Shown here: in pieces, positions 1-13,242 of the stretch | How positions within the stretch are numbered: position 1 is the first letter of the stretch | Layout: every line of letters begins with the position of its first letter | Assembly: GCF_001638985.1 (NCBI RefSeq) | Contig: NW_017265145.1 | Span: 1,218,353 to 1,282,352 of the forward strand | Direction of reading: 5' to 3' | Length of the DNA: 64,000 nucleotides | Source of the DNA: Phycomyces blakesleeanus NRRL 1555(-) | Taxonomy: Eukaryota; Mucoromycota; Mucoromycetes; Mucorales; Phycomycetaceae | Notes under the pieces: generated by a model | Databases searched by the model: none | What the model was told of the DNA's origin: nothing | What the model saw: the letters and a program-made list of their open reading frames with translations, nothing else | Program-made: the position numbers and the translations under genes

Positions 1-1539
1 TGGATATATATATATATTATTTAATTTGTATGAACTGATATATGCTGAGCCGTGCTGAGCTTATTAGAGCAAGAGTACGACACAGAAGAAGAAGAAGAAG
101 AATAAAAGAAGAATAAAAGGAAGAAAGTAAAGGCTTTGGGCAGAACCGAATGTGATTATTTTATGTTTTATTTGCTTGGCTAAAGTTTCTCAATTATGAT
201 TGGTCTGGATAAATAGAAGGTCCTTTTTATAAAATAGACTCACGTCACTTAATGCCCTTTATTTATTTCTTTCATTTTTCTTTGTCTGATTATTATTTTT
301 TAAATATAAAAATCTACAGAGAGGAAACAGGTACACAGGAACACAGGAACACAACTACACCGACAAGAAAGTTTAAATAGATATAAAGACATATAAAGAT
401 AAAGCTTTAATGGACTTCTTTATATCCAAAGCCGAAAGAGAAATACTAATAATAATAAGAAGAAGAAAAGAAATGATATCATGAGAACTCCAATATATTC
501 TTGGGGCCAAATTATCCGGTTTAGTTACAGAAATGACCTTTAGCCCTTTTCTTTCTAATGATGATAATGATGATGACGATAATTAATTGATTAGGAAAGT
601 AAATATATATATAGATAGATAGATGTAAAAGACTGTATTAATATAAATCTTTTTAACCTTAATTTTATATCGTTTTTGGTTATTCTTTAAACAGCATTGA
701 ACTCCTTTTCTTCCTTCTCCCTTTCTCCTTACTTTCTTACTATATTATACCGTTACAGTATATATACTGCTTGTTGGCCCACTTAATCACTTCATTTGCT
801 ATCAAATTGGTAGAGTGATTTGATGAATTACAGTTCTTGAAGATTCCAACTTATTGTGCAAAAAGTAAACGAAAACGAAAAAGGTTTATCAAATTAAGAT
901 AAAAATTGTTGCATAAAATAATTACGTTATCCTTCAATATATTGACTTATTCTACCCTCTCAAAAATAAGCTGCATTTCATATATTTGACTTCAAGTGAA
1001 CACATTTATTTAAATAGCCAAATTTGGCATTTCTATTTTATTTTTCATTTTCTTGCTTGCTTGATATATTATATATCTATAGCTATGTACATTATACAAA
1101 AGTGAAATAAATATAAAGACAATATAGTACTCCTTTTGTATACATCAATTGTTGTTTTCGCCGTCATCTTCATCGTTAACGTTGATAATTGATTTGGGTT
1201 TTTTGCAAGGTTTTTTGAATTATTATTATGTATTATGTATTATTAATGTATTGACATTGATATTATTATGATTATTATTATGATTATTATAATTATCGTT
1301 ATCGTTAATGTATGTATATTCCTGCCTTTTTTTCAATTTGTTTGACTTTTTTTCTTCTTTCTTTCTTTCTTTTTGGGATTGGATTGGATTGGACTGGTTG
1401 GACTGGTTGGGTTGGATTGTTTTCGTGATATTTTAATTGGATGCGTTTTTATTTTTCGTGATATTGATTTTTTGCGCTTTTTGATTTGTTTTTTGGGTTT
1501 TTGGGTTGTTGTGCGTCTTGATATTGTTTCATTCTTTCT
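1..1539. other. Intergenic, no gene seen
   Basis: AT-rich, low-complexity sequence downstream of the first H2B gene (which runs on the minus strand), with GAA-type and TTA/TTC-type runs. No convincing reading frame, RNA gene or transposon end was seen. The open frames overlapping 1373-1540 are antisense shadows of the H2B end. Confidence 0.6.
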
Positions 1540-1920
1540 TTACTTGGAAGAGGTGTACTTGGTGACGGCCTTGGTACCCTCAGAGACGGCGTGCTTGGCC
1601 AACTCTCCGGGGAGGATAAGACGGACGGCGGTCTGGATCTCGCGGGAGGAGATGGTAGAACGCTTGTTGTAGGAGGCCAACTTGGAAGCTTCGGTGGCAA
1701 TGCGCTCAAAGATATCGTTGACAAAGGAGTTCAAGATGGACATGGCCTTGTTGGAGATACCGGTATCGGGGTGGACCTGCTTGAGGACCTTGTAGACGTA
1801 GGAGGAGTAGGTCTCCTTGCGGGTAACTCTCTTCTTCTTTCCATCGGCCTTGACCTTCTTCTCAACAACCTTGGCAGGGGCCTTTCCGGCAACAACGGGC
1901 TTATCAGTCTTGGGGGCCAT
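1540..1920 (-). CDS. H2B: Histone H2B (canonical copy)
   Basis: Core histone H2B, which pairs with H2A in the nucleosome. The intronless frame gives 126 residues from the ATG at 1920, starting MAPKTDKP. A longer upstream reading (to 1962) adds hydrophobic non-histone residues and is rejected as leader sequence. The lysine-rich tail (residues 1-35) precedes the histone fold starting [20 protein letters not shown], and the protein ends with the usual KYTSSK. It is divergent from the H2A gene at 2963, leaving about 1 kb of shared promoter. A TATATAAA-type box lies about 80 bp upstream of the ATG. Codon use is strongly biased to GC-ending codons, unlike the AT-rich flanks, as expected for a highly expressed gene. 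Confidence 0.98.
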   Translation of the reverse strand: MAPKTDKPVVAGKAPAKVVEKKVKADGKKKRVTRKETYSSYVYKVLKQVHPDTGISNKAMSILNSFVNDIFERIATEASKLASYNKRSTISSREIQTAVRLILPGELAKHAVSEGTKAVTKYTSSK

Positions 1921-1995
1921 TATGATGATGAGAAAATGAAAATAAAATTCGGGATTTTGCAAAAAAAATAAACCCCCACTAAATCAAGCTTCCCT

Positions 1996-2005
1996 TTTTA
2001 TATAA
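1996..2005 (-). promoter_or_regulatory. TATA box of H2B copy 1
   Basis: Read on the minus strand, a TATATAAAA stretch lies about 78-85 bp upstream of the H2B ATG. Assignment rests on position and sequence only; AT richness makes chance matches possible. Confidence 0.5.
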
Positions 2006-2829
2006 AGAAAAAAAAATTGGTTTTTTTTTTATTCTTTTTTTTTTTTCTTAAAAAAAAATTAAATCAAAAAAAATTGGTTGGCAGGGTCGTACGCGCAGAA
2101 AATCGCGTAGATTTTCAAACACATTATGTTATATTATAAATAAATGTATATATACCTTAATTCATAGCAAACATATCCAATTCTACGTAATCTTTCTTAT
2201 ATAAATATTATTTTTGTTACATTATGCTACACATGCACTACAGATACACTACATATGAGCTTTCACCCCTTTCTCTCTACATATTTACATATAATATAAA
2301 TTAATTACTAAATTAAAAATAACCAAAAGAAAAAAAAATTGCTTCAACTCGTGCAAGTGACTGCTGTCTTAATAAATTCAACGCGATTGATTCTTTTTTT
2401 TTAAAGCAATTCATATATATAAAGACATTCAACTACTTCTAAACCGTGTCAATATATATTAAACTATTCAATCTAACACGTTTAGTCACGTAAATGCACG
2501 CTTTTTATTAATTATAGTCAATAAAAAATTTCAAAGTTGAAAAAAAAAGTAAAAAAAAAATATATATATACTGGCGCGTTTATTCAAGTTATTAACAATA
2601 TTTTTTAAAATAAAAAAAAATCTTCAAGTCTTATTTTTTTTTTTCAGTATCCATATCGAGTAATCTAAATCTATATTTTAATTTTAATTTTTATTGGCCA
2701 ATAAAAAACAAGGAAAATACAGAATTAAAAAAAAAATACAAGTTTGCTGTGACGTTGATTTGCTGTCCAAAAAAAGAAACAAAGGCAAGCTGTGTGTAAA
2801 ATATGTGTGTGATTATTATTAAATATATA

Positions 2830-2836
2830 TATATAA
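2830..2836 (+). promoter_or_regulatory. TATA box of H2A copy 1
   Basis: TATATAA followed by G lies 127 bp upstream of the H2A ATG at the end of a short TA run. It is plausible from position, but TA runs are common here. Confidence 0.4.
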
Positions 2837-2962
2837 GCTAATCTGGCTTTTTCCTTTACAAATTTCACCTTTTTTTTTGTTCTTTATATAACAAGAAATT
2901 ATATAAATCACACTTCTTTCGCTTATTAAACCGAATACCTTTTTCAAATAACAATAACAAAT

Positions 2963-3358
2963 ATGTCTGGAGGAAAATCTGGAGGAAAGTCTGCTGCTGG
3001 TGCCAAGTCCCAGACCCGCTCTGCTAAGGCTGGTCTCCAGTTCCCTGTCGGTCGTATCCACCGTCTCTTGCGTCGTGGAAACTACGCCCAGCGTGTTGGT
3101 GCCGGTGCTCCCGTCTACCTCGCTGCTGTCCTCGAGTACCTCGCTGCCGAAATCCTCGAGTTGGCTGGTAACGCTGCCCGCGACAACAAGAAGTCTCGTA
3201 TCATCCCCCGCCACTTGCAGTTGGCCATCCGTAACGACGAAGAATTGAACAAGTTGCTCGGTCACGTCACAATTGCCCAGGGTGGTGTTCTTCCCAACAT
3301 CCATGCTACCTTGTTGCCCACCAAAACCAAGAAGGCCGGTGTTTCCCAGGAGGTTTAA
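2963..3358 (+). CDS. H2A: Histone H2A, copy 1 (SQE-tailed)
   Basis: Core histone H2A of 131 residues, intronless. It starts [20 protein letters not shown] and contains the H2A signature [20 protein letters not shown], the acidic-patch segment [20 protein letters not shown] and [23 protein letters not shown]. The C-terminus is KKAGVSQEV, so it carries the SQE phosphorylation motif used in fungal DNA-damage signalling (gamma-H2A). It is transcribed away from H2B at 1920. The coding sequence differs from the second H2A copy (9265-9660) at one base only, a silent CTC/CTT change. Confidence 0.98.
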   Translation: MSGGKSGGKSAAGAKSQTRSAKAGLQFPVGRIHRLLRRGNYAQRVGAGAPVYLAAVLEYLAAEILELAGNAARDNKKSRIIPRHLQLAIRNDEELNKLLGHVTIAQGGVLPNIHATLLPTKTKKAGVSQEV

Positions 3359-4554
3359 ATTCCCATCTCATATAGATATATATACATATTTACATCACAA
3401 CTCAACCCAATTCCACCATTCAACTCAAGTCAAGTCAAGACCATTCCTATACAACATCACACACCACACACAAAACACAAAACATGTTATATATTTATAT
3501 ATATTTATATATGTATTCTTAGAGACATTTTGTCCTAGAATTTGTTGATTTTTATTATATTACTGTTATTATTATTATTACTATTATTATTACTACTATT
3601 ACTATTTACCATTGCTACTGTTATTGCTTGCCTAAAATGTGATTTGAAATGATGAGATATACAATAATGACAACAAGATAGATAAGTGCTCACAAACACA
3701 CGCATACATTTCATATGTACAAAACAGCCTATTTGGTTTGGTTTTTCTTGGCTGTAAGATTTATTCGGCTGTTATCATGTATTGTAGTGAAAGGAAATCT
3801 ATAAAGCTACATATATAAAAGGTGCCTGTTGAAAAGAATTAACTTTACATACTTTATATTTCCAAACGATTTGTAATTTTGAATATTTTCTTTATCTCTT
3901 TCTTTCTTTCCGTTTACAATGAAATACTATATGTATATATTACTTTTACATAATGTGATCTACTTGTGCTATATGGTATGTATATAAGCCTTATAGCTAG
4001 TGCGTACTTTTACCTGAATTTTTGTACATTAAAATACATTAAAAGAATGAAATATATATATAAAGTATAATAAATATCAAAAATATAGAATGAGACCTAA
4101 AGTCGCTTATAATTTAATCAATAGCAATCAGTATGTACGTACACTTCCACACTCACACACGCTTGTAAGAAATATTTAGATCAAGCGATTTATATATGAT
4201 CAACATTAGGATACACAATACACACTTTCAAACACATATAAAATATGTAGAGTTGTTATTTACAAGGTTAAATATATTAATTAAAAATAATTTGAAACAA
4301 GTTTCATGGAATTGTTGTTAATAAAAATATATAAAATTAAAATAAAATATCTTCTTCTCATACTACTGCTACTACTGTTGCTGCTACAAAGACAGTTAGG
4401 CAGGCAGACAGGCAGATACATAGATGTGATGGGTTGGTTGATAGGTAGATGGGTAGATAGATTGCATGAAATAGAGAGATAGTTAAGGTGGATTATTTTG
4501 TGCAAGGAAAGAGACGCCAAATTATAATCGTATTATAAAAAAAAGAACGTTTGT

Positions 4555-4602
<48 letters not shown>

Positions 4603-4635
4603 GATGGTGGTGATGATGTTGGTTCTGGTAGTTGC
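3359..4635. other. Intergenic between convergent H2A and H4
   Basis: AT-rich 3' flank region between the ends of H2A (plus) and H4 (minus). It contains short TTA/TAC repeats near 3560-3600 and a GTT/GGT array next to the H4 stop. No gene-like frame was seen. Confidence 0.6.
4555..4622. repeat. GTT/GGT trinucleotide array 3' of H4
   Basis: About 68 bp of GTT units passing into GGT and GAT units, ending 14 bp from the H4 stop codon. In the H4 transcript this would be an AAC/ACC-rich 3' UTR. Confidence 0.85.
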
Positions 4636-6536
<1,901 letters not shown>

Positions 6537-7401
6537 ATATTCAAATATATATATGATTGTTTTATAATTACTTTAATAACAATATCATCCATTCCTCCCT
6601 CCTTCCTCCTTCCCTAACCTCTTTTTTCTTCTTCTTCACTTTGCACCAACAATTTTTTTAACAAAAAAAACTATTTTATTCTATATTCTAATGTTATTTT
6701 TCTCCTGTTAATTTGTTTCGCTTTATCATTCTTTTTCTTCTTTTTTTTTTTTAAAAAAAAATGAGAAATTAATAATAATAATCTCATGTTCACTATTATT
6801 CTTCAAAGGCACAAAGAAATTTTCGTCACAATTACTGTGTGACTTGTGTAAAGAAAAGTAAGAAGATAATGATTATGATGAAGAAGAAAGGGAGTTGAGA
6901 TAAATTAGGTAATTATAAAGAAATGGAATGCACATATCATATCATATCATATCATGCTTTCTTTTCTTTTCTGTAAATGAAAAAAAAGACAGTTAGTATA
7001 ATGCACTGCATTGCACTGCACTACACTACAGGACATTCTCTACACTATATGTATATCATAAAAATTAGTATCAATATAAAAGTGTACTGCAACCGACTTT
7101 AGAAATCTATTTATATATCACACCCAAAGACTTTTGACCTGTTTATGGTAATTTTTTTGGCCAAATTTTGAGTTAAGGGTGCTTATTGGCTGTAATAAGG
7201 TTCAAGCTCAAAAATAAAAAATACGTAGAAGTTTTGAGTTTCAGACAGTTACTCAAACGAAAATATCTATTTCAATTGACTGATTACTTGTAAATAAATA
7301 AATAAAAATAAGAAAAGCAGAAGAAAAAAGGGTCTTAGACTATTTTGGGTAGATTTTGCGCAAAAATATTTTATATCCGACTGAGCAAAAGAGAATAAAC
7401 C

Positions 7402-7490
7402 CTTTTGCGACAGAAAAAAATAAAAAAAAGAAGTTTTGTGACAGAGAAAAAGAAAAAAATATATTTTGCGACAGAGCAAATGCAAAAAAA
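7402..7490. repeat. Three imperfect 30-bp tandem units
   Basis: Three adjacent units each begin TTTTGCGACAGA or TTTTGTGACAGA and continue into an A-rich tail. They look like a degenerate minisatellite. A related TTTTGCGC half unit precedes them near 7355. Confidence 0.7.
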
Positions 7491-8542
7491 GAAAAATGAG
7501 AGATTTTATTGGCTTAAGATATTCAGAATTGACCAAAGACTTTCGTACTTGCGAAGGCCAGCAGTCAAGGTATTCATGGTGATAAGACTTTTCTTGGAAT
7601 AAGCTTTCTAATTTCTTATTTTATGGTTTTTTTCCCTCTCATCTGTTTGTAATATCAATTTCTTAGTACTTTGCACCGTATCAGACCAATACCTACAAAA
7701 ATATCTGTAAAGACCATGATTATTCCCACTCATTGTAAAATTTGTTGTATTGTAGAAAAAAATACTAAGTTAATAAAAACCAAGAAAAAAACTTTAAGTC
7801 CCCAAAAAAAATCCCAACCGACATCACGCACTTGACATTTTAACTGAAGGATTAGTATATTTCTTTTATTTCTTTTTTCTTTCTTTTCATTTTTAGTTCA
7901 AGTAAGTACTAATAAATATAATATGTATCTACTTTGTTATTAGAAGCCCTTTTACTTTGAAACAAGGTATTTTTCTGAACAGAGTACATTTATAGGTTTA
8001 TAAAGCCTTTACTAATACTTTTGTTTTCTAGATTACGGTCATTTTGAGTAGCTCCATTGTGTTCTTTAGCGAAGGTAAATATCTTTATCTTAATAGCTTG
8101 AGTTTGTTTTTCTATTATTAACTTTGTGCTTCTTTTTGCTTTAGGTAAGTCATAGTGGAATCTATTCTTTATTGCTTTCAAGAGGTAAGATTTCAATGTT
8201 TGAACATGTCCCATTTTATTATTAATATTAATCTTTGTCTTCATTTCTATAGTTTTTGATATTCTCCTTATGTTGCTGTTTCTTTACTGCCTCCGTTCCC
8301 ATCGTAGTAAACAGTCGTTACTACTACAATTTTTGGGCTATTACATAGTTTTTTCTTATATTGTTTACATTATTATTTAGTATTGCAAGGGTATTTTTGC
8401 TCTAATTTTTAGTTCTGCACTTTTTTGCGCTTTTTTGTTTCTCAATTTATTTCTCAAATAAAAATTTCAAACCTTTTCAGACAAGATTTTACATAATACA
8501 GATTTTACAAATGAGGAACATTTTTTGGCCATTTCACAAAAT

Positions 8543-8562
8543 GGGGGGAGGGGGTTGGGGGG
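8543..8562 (+). other. G-rich tract, G-quadruplex candidate
   Basis: G runs of 6, 5 and 6 bases are separated by A and TT in an otherwise AT-rich region. The tract can supply four GGG tracts, so a G-quadruplex is possible. No gene is adjacent. Confidence 0.6.
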
Positions 8563-9264
8563 TCCTCACGGCTGCTATGTATTCTATATAAGGAAGGTTT
8601 GTTGGCCAACCTGACTACTGTTTATAGAATAGTGCGTTATTCCAAAAACAATCTTAAGGTTTACAAAAAAAATCTTTGAGTGTGATAAATATTTTAAGTA
8701 TTTGATTGCTGTCATGGCAACCACAACCTTATTCACGTCCCAAATTAGGAATAGCGTTGTGTTACTGACAATCCTGCCAAATACAGCGATATGTACAGTC
8801 AATCACACAAACACTCCACACCACACCACACTACAACACACAACACAACACTTGATGAATTTGGTAATTAAGACAACAAGCATTAGTTCAATACAGAATA
8901 TGTATTATATATATATATAATTTATAAAGAGACATGCCTTTCTTTTTTACTTATTGCGAATATTTTATATCAGATACCAAAAGAAAACCTTATAACATAT
9001 CCATATAATGCTATTGTATTCTACCTATTGATGTCGTTTTAATAATTTGACTGTATGCAATATTGTATGTATTTTGGATTTAGGTCTTTAATTTTATTTA
9101 ATTTTATTTTTATTTTAAATATGTACAATAGTTTCAAATACACAACAAATAAATAAAAAGGATGCGAGAATAATATTATGATGAGTTGCAAATTGACAAA
9201 GTTTTACATGAGTAGTTAAATGAATTATATATATGTGTGTGTGTATACGCTGATTATCATTATT

Positions 9265-9660
9265 TTAAACCTCCTGGGAAACACCGGCCTTCTTGGTTTT
9301 GGTGGGCAACAAGGTAGCATGGATGTTGGGAAGAACACCACCCTGGGCAATTGTGACGTGACCGAGCAACTTGTTCAATTCTTCGTCGTTACGGATGGCC
9401 AACTGCAAGTGGCGGGGGATGATACGAGACTTCTTGTTGTCGCGGGCAGCGTTACCAGCCAACTCGAGGATTTCGGCAGCGAGGTACTCAAGGACAGCAG
9501 CGAGGTAGACGGGAGCACCGGCACCAACACGCTGGGCGTAGTTTCCACGACGCAAGAGACGGTGGATACGACCGACAGGGAACTGGAGACCAGCCTTAGC
9601 AGAGCGGGTCTGGGACTTGGCACCAGCAGCAGACTTTCCTCCAGATTTTCCTCCAGACAT
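9265..9660 (-). CDS. H2A: Histone H2A, copy 2
   Basis: Second histone H2A of 131 residues, with a protein identical to the copy at 2963-3358, including the SQEV tail. The start is the ATG at 9660; an in-frame extension to 9870 is upstream non-coding DNA. The coding DNA has a single difference (CTC to CTT) from copy 1. The match also covers 21 bases upstream of the ATG, while the 3' flanks are unrelated. This pattern points to recent gene conversion rather than a large duplication. It diverges from the variant H2B at 12309, but the region between them is 2.6 kb because a transposon copy lies there. Confidence 0.98.
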   Translation of the reverse strand: MSGGKSGGKSAAGAKSQTRSAKAGLQFPVGRIHRLLRRGNYAQRVGAGAPVYLAAVLEYLAAEILELAGNAARDNKKSRIIPRHLQLAIRNDEELNKLLGHVTIAQGGVLPNIHATLLPTKTKKAGVSQEV

Positions 9661-9975
9661 ATTTGTTATTGTTATTTGAAAGAGTGTGTTGTGTTTGGAG
9701 CAGAGGAGAGGGTTTGGAAATTTTATTAATATATATAAAACAATTAAAACCCCGCCATTTTTTTTTTTTTTTTTTCTTGCTTGATTTTTGGGATTTTTGT
9801 TGGACGCGTGGCACAGACGCGAACAAATATAATATATAAAAAAAATTAAACTAAAATTTCTCTTTTTCACTCCCCCCCCCCCCCCCCCATACTTTTTTTT
9901 AATTTTTTTTTAAAGAAAAATATTTTTATTTGCTAATATGTTTTCAAATAAATTGTTTCGACCAAAATTCGCGTT
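9661..9975. promoter_or_regulatory. Promoter of H2A copy 2
   Basis: The H2A-proximal part of the third divergent promoter contains ACGCGT at 9804-9809 (a perfect MCB hexamer), ACGCGAA at 9817-9823 and TTCGCGT at 9968-9974. A C17 run lies at 9872-9888. TATATA occurs about 70 bp upstream of the ATG. The regulatory reading is inference. Confidence 0.5.
9872..9888 (+). repeat. Poly-C tract (17 bases)
   Basis: A run of 17 C lies in the promoter of H2A copy 2, in a region otherwise rich in A and T. Confidence 0.9.
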
Positions 9976-10671
9976 AATTTCGTGTTAACACGCCTGGTGA
10001 GCGTATACAGCCATATGTACAGTTAGATTGGAGAAATTTAGCGGTTGCACAGAAAGTTTTTCGTCCCACTATCCAAAAAAAAATATCTGCGCCATTGCCG
10101 AGAATTTCTGGGCGCCTTTCACAAAAGTAAATCAGCTAAAATACCAATATTTACTCGACAGTCCTGCCAGAAAAAAAAATCATTTCGTTTCTTTTTTTTT
10201 ATTTATCATTTTAAATGTCTACGAGTTTTTTATATGCAGATGGTCATGGAAATTACTATGATTAATAAGAGAACTAAGCCATGGATGTTTAAATGTAGAA
10301 TGGTGCTGATGAACTAGAGAGCCCGGTAACTTTGTCAGGCTACAAATAACGCAATCCAGGTACATTTGATCTAGCCAGACGTCAAAAAAAAAGAATCAAG
10401 GGCAAAGCTGCAGCGACTAAAGACATTGAAATATCGGACAATCCAACAGAGCGCCCAAGCAATTCGTACGCGGACAAGCAAAGATATCTTTTTATTTGGT
10501 TGAAGAAAAATTATCGAGCACCGCAGCACCAGCTCGTGAAGTCGGTGTCAAAACACACACTAGGCAATCATGGGCCAAGACATACAGAGATGATCATGAG
10601 AAGAAAGTTCCTATGCCAAAAATATATAAAAAAAACGCGGCCCCAAGCCTACCTTATTAACAGCATATCAC

Positions 10672-11527
10672 AAAGGCTACTCCATTAATTATGTCGACGA
10701 AAATGTAACAGCGACCGTCAGCAACCTCATGGGCGGTTTAACGAATGCATTCTTAGGCCTGGAGCTTAGAAATTCGCTAGTACAGCACTTTATGGCAAGC
10801 GAATGCAACCTCTCTTCAAAGAAAGTACAGCTACAAGCAACCGAGTGAAAAAACCGGAAACCACTCAACAGAGATACGACTAGACAATAAAATACCAAGA
10901 CACGGCCATGGACTTACGAATTACGCTTTTATTGATGAATTTGTCTTCCACATCAACTCGAAAAGAAGCTATGAATGGGCTCTCAAGGCTAGAGCGCCAG
11001 TAACTGTCGTTCCCGTTACTCGAGCCAGGTCAGCAACAATTATGGGTGCGATGGCTATTCATGGAGTTGTCAAGATAACCGTGCGAAAACCAAACCCGCC
11101 ATCAAACAAGAAACGACAACATGCAGAAGATGGAAAGAAAAAAATGGGCACCGGAACAAACACCGATCATTATGTGTAGCATTTTTGCTGAGCTTGATGA
11201 ATGAATTCGACAAATACAAATCAATAAAAGGGGTTTACTTGATGATGAGCAATGCCCCCCATCCATAGCAATTAAAAAATTGAAGCGCTAATCAAAGAAA
11301 AAGGCTACAACTGCGCCTATTTACCTCACTCCCCTCAACTAGGTCCAATTGAACAGATCTGGGCATGTGTGAAAAACCTGGTCAAGAGAGGCAGACTCTT
11401 GGACAATAAAACTTTAACACAATTAATTACCGAAGCATGCATCCAAGTTACAAGGAAGGACCTTGCTGGTTTCATCGGCCATTCTGCAGGTCACATCGAC
11501 GATTGCCTCAACAAACTCCTTTTATAA
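10672..11527 (+). pseudogene. Decayed Tc1/IS630-like DDE_3 transposase
   Basis: Remains of a transposase of the Tc1/mariner-IS630 (DDE_3) group, split over several frames. An N-terminal piece (10672-10848) resembles the helix-turn-helix part. The first catalytic block reads FIDEFVFHINSKRSYEWALK (about 10945-11000). A second block KGVYLMMSNAP near 11230 lacks the expected catalytic Asp: the family has DNAP where this copy has SNAP. The last block has LGPIEQIWACVKNLVKRGRL, keeping the Glu, and the frame ends with TAA at 11525-11527. At least three stops break it. The DNA is richer in G and C than its flanks, suggesting a later arrival. Related sequence probably extends upstream to about 10020. 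Inverted ends were not found. Confidence 0.75.
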
Positions 11528-12197
11528 TCTTATCAATAAAAAAAGATGATATCGTGCTTACACTTCTCCAAAAAAAGAATTGGGATCAGTCACACAATTT
11601 GGGACAGGTTAGCTAAAGATACAATACAGGGTTTGTATGTCTTCTCTATATTGTGCACAATTTATAGCTACTGTAAATATATTTCAGGGAGACATAGCCT
11701 ATTTATTCAATGTACCATGGACAAAAGATGAACGGAATATGGCAAAAAACTATGTGAGACATAATTTGTCCTTATTTCTTTTTTTTGGGAGCAATAAATT
11801 AGAGCCTTTAACGACACTATCAAGTAAGTTGGAAACAAGTGAAAAAGCAAAACTGTACAAACCTCCCTACTACTTTAACACAAATCTACAGCCTCTTGAT
11901 GTTACAAGTTACGATGACGTTTCCTTCTAAAGGTACTAGTCTATATTGAGGGATTTTTTTTGTTAGACCAAATGTTTTGAATTCACAAAGGGTTTCCATT
12001 GCTAAATCCAAAAAAAAATGCGAGTGAGCGACGGAAGATGAGCGTTCTACATCTCAACTTGATGAGTATGACGCAAGCAAAAAATAGAAAGCCTTTTTGT
12101 CTTTTCCTTTAGTACTTCGAGCATATATAATTAGATATACATACATATAGGCGGAATTTGAATTTGAATCAGAATCAAGTCACCTCTTTCTGTGCAG
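11528..12197. other. Flank between transposon remnant and H2B
   Basis: No recognisable gene. An open frame at 11637-11930 (97 codons) has no known domain and may belong to the transposon remnant or be chance. Confidence 0.5.
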
Positions 12198-12204
12198 TAT
12201 AAAA
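12198..12204 (+). promoter_or_regulatory. TATA box of variant H2B
   Basis: TATAAAA lies 111 bp upstream of the H2B ATG, preceded by a mixed-base stretch. A second candidate TATATAA is at 12124-12130. Confidence 0.5.
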
Positions 12205-12308
12205 TAAAAACGGAAACGGAAGTAAAAGCAAATCGTTTTAACACGTCTTTTCATAAATTCCTTTTTTTTGCAAGCTTATTCACAGCTTACATATCAATAA
12301 CAGCAACA

Positions 12309-12755
12309 ATGTCTACCAAGAACAACGCAATTTCTAACCCTACTACCACTACTACCACAACCACCACATCAACAATAATTTCTGCATCTACTGTTGTCGT
12401 ACCAAAGGCCAACAGAACTACCGGCAAGACTAGAGTGAACAAACCTATTGATGGCAAGAAAAAGAGAGCAGTCCGCAAAGAAACCTACTCCTCCTATGTC
12501 TATAAGGTTCTCAAGCAGGTCCACCCCGATACCGGTATCTCCAACAAGGCCATGTCCATCTTGAACTCCTTTGTCAACGATATCTTTGAGCGCATTGCCA
12601 CCGAGGCTTCCAAGTTGGCTGCTTACAGCAAGCGTTCTACCATTTCCTCCCGCGAGATCCAGACCGCCGTCCGTCTTATCCTTCCCGGGGAGTTGGCCAA
12701 ACACGCCGTTTCCGAGGGTACCAAGGCCGTAACCAAGTATACCTCTTCCAAGTAA
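12309..12755 (+). CDS. H2B: Histone H2B variant, Thr-rich tail
   Basis: H2B-family protein of 148 residues, intronless, starting [11 protein letters not shown] at 12309. The frame is open upstream to 12192, but those residues are hydrophobic and not histone-like. From [20 protein letters not shown] to KYTSSK the fold is nearly the same as the H2B at 1540-1920; the clear replacement is AAYSKRS for ASYNKRS. The tail is quite different: residues 11-26 are mostly Thr and Ser (nine Thr in a row), then [17 protein letters not shown], so the lysine-rich tail of the canonical copy is largely lost. A central block of about 90 bases is identical in DNA between the two H2B genes. It may be a specialised variant, but expression and use are unknown. 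Confidence 0.93.
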   Translation: MSTKNNAISNPTTTTTTTTTSTIISASTVVVPKANRTTGKTRVNKPIDGKKKRAVRKETYSSYVYKVLKQVHPDTGISNKAMSILNSFVNDIFERIATEASKLAAYSKRSTISSREIQTAVRLILPGELAKHAVSEGTKAVTKYTSSK

Positions 12756-13242
12756 AACTAAACTAAACAAAAGCTCTTTCAATTCATTATTATAATCAAA
12801 TCATTCTTTTTCTCATATGTGCACAATTGAATCTTTAATTCAAAAACACAAAGGAAAAAAAAAGTAACAAAAAATCCTAATCCTCCCACCTCTTGACTTC
12901 TTCTTCTTTTTGCTTTTATACTTTACATATTCCTTTTCATGTTTTTTGTTTCTTTGCTTTATTTTCTCTTCCTGATGTTACCACAAGAATCATATATGTA
13001 TATATTCATTATCGTGACCATAAATCAATAAGTAACAATCATTTTTGGCCTTTTAATTATTGTTGATTTTCTTAATAAGAGCCTTTAATTTGTGTGTGTG
13101 TATTATACTGTAGTGTAATTTAGTGTAGTTTAGTGTACTATCTTGAACCATAATGCACTGTATTGCATTGCACTGTATTATGTAGTGTGTGTAAGTGTGA
13201 AAGATAATAATGATAATAAAAACGAGTCTTTTTTTTTCTTTA
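12756..13242. other. Intergenic, convergent 3' ends
   Basis: AT-rich spacer between the end of variant H2B and the end of the RBM-like gene. It has TAGTGTA-type repeats near 13105-13140. No gene was seen. Confidence 0.6.

Larger units (their letters stand above)
1921..2962. promoter_or_regulatory. Shared divergent promoter H2B/H2A
   Basis: This 1042-bp region separates the divergent H2B and H2A genes. It is very AT-rich with long A and T runs. CGCG-core sites stand out: ACGCGC at 2091-2096, TCGCGT at 2103-2108 and GGCGCGTT at 2573-2580. They resemble MCB/SCB elements that drive G1/S transcription in fungi. The motif reading is seen in the sequence; the regulatory role is inference. Confidence 0.55.
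6537..9264. other. Intergenic, 2.7 kb, no gene seen
   Basis: AT-rich DNA between H3 and the second H2A, both of whose 3' ends face it. It holds an imperfect 30-bp tandem repeat (7402-7490) and a G-rich tract (8543-8562). Short open frames here lack recognisable domains and coding-like composition. Confidence 0.55.
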
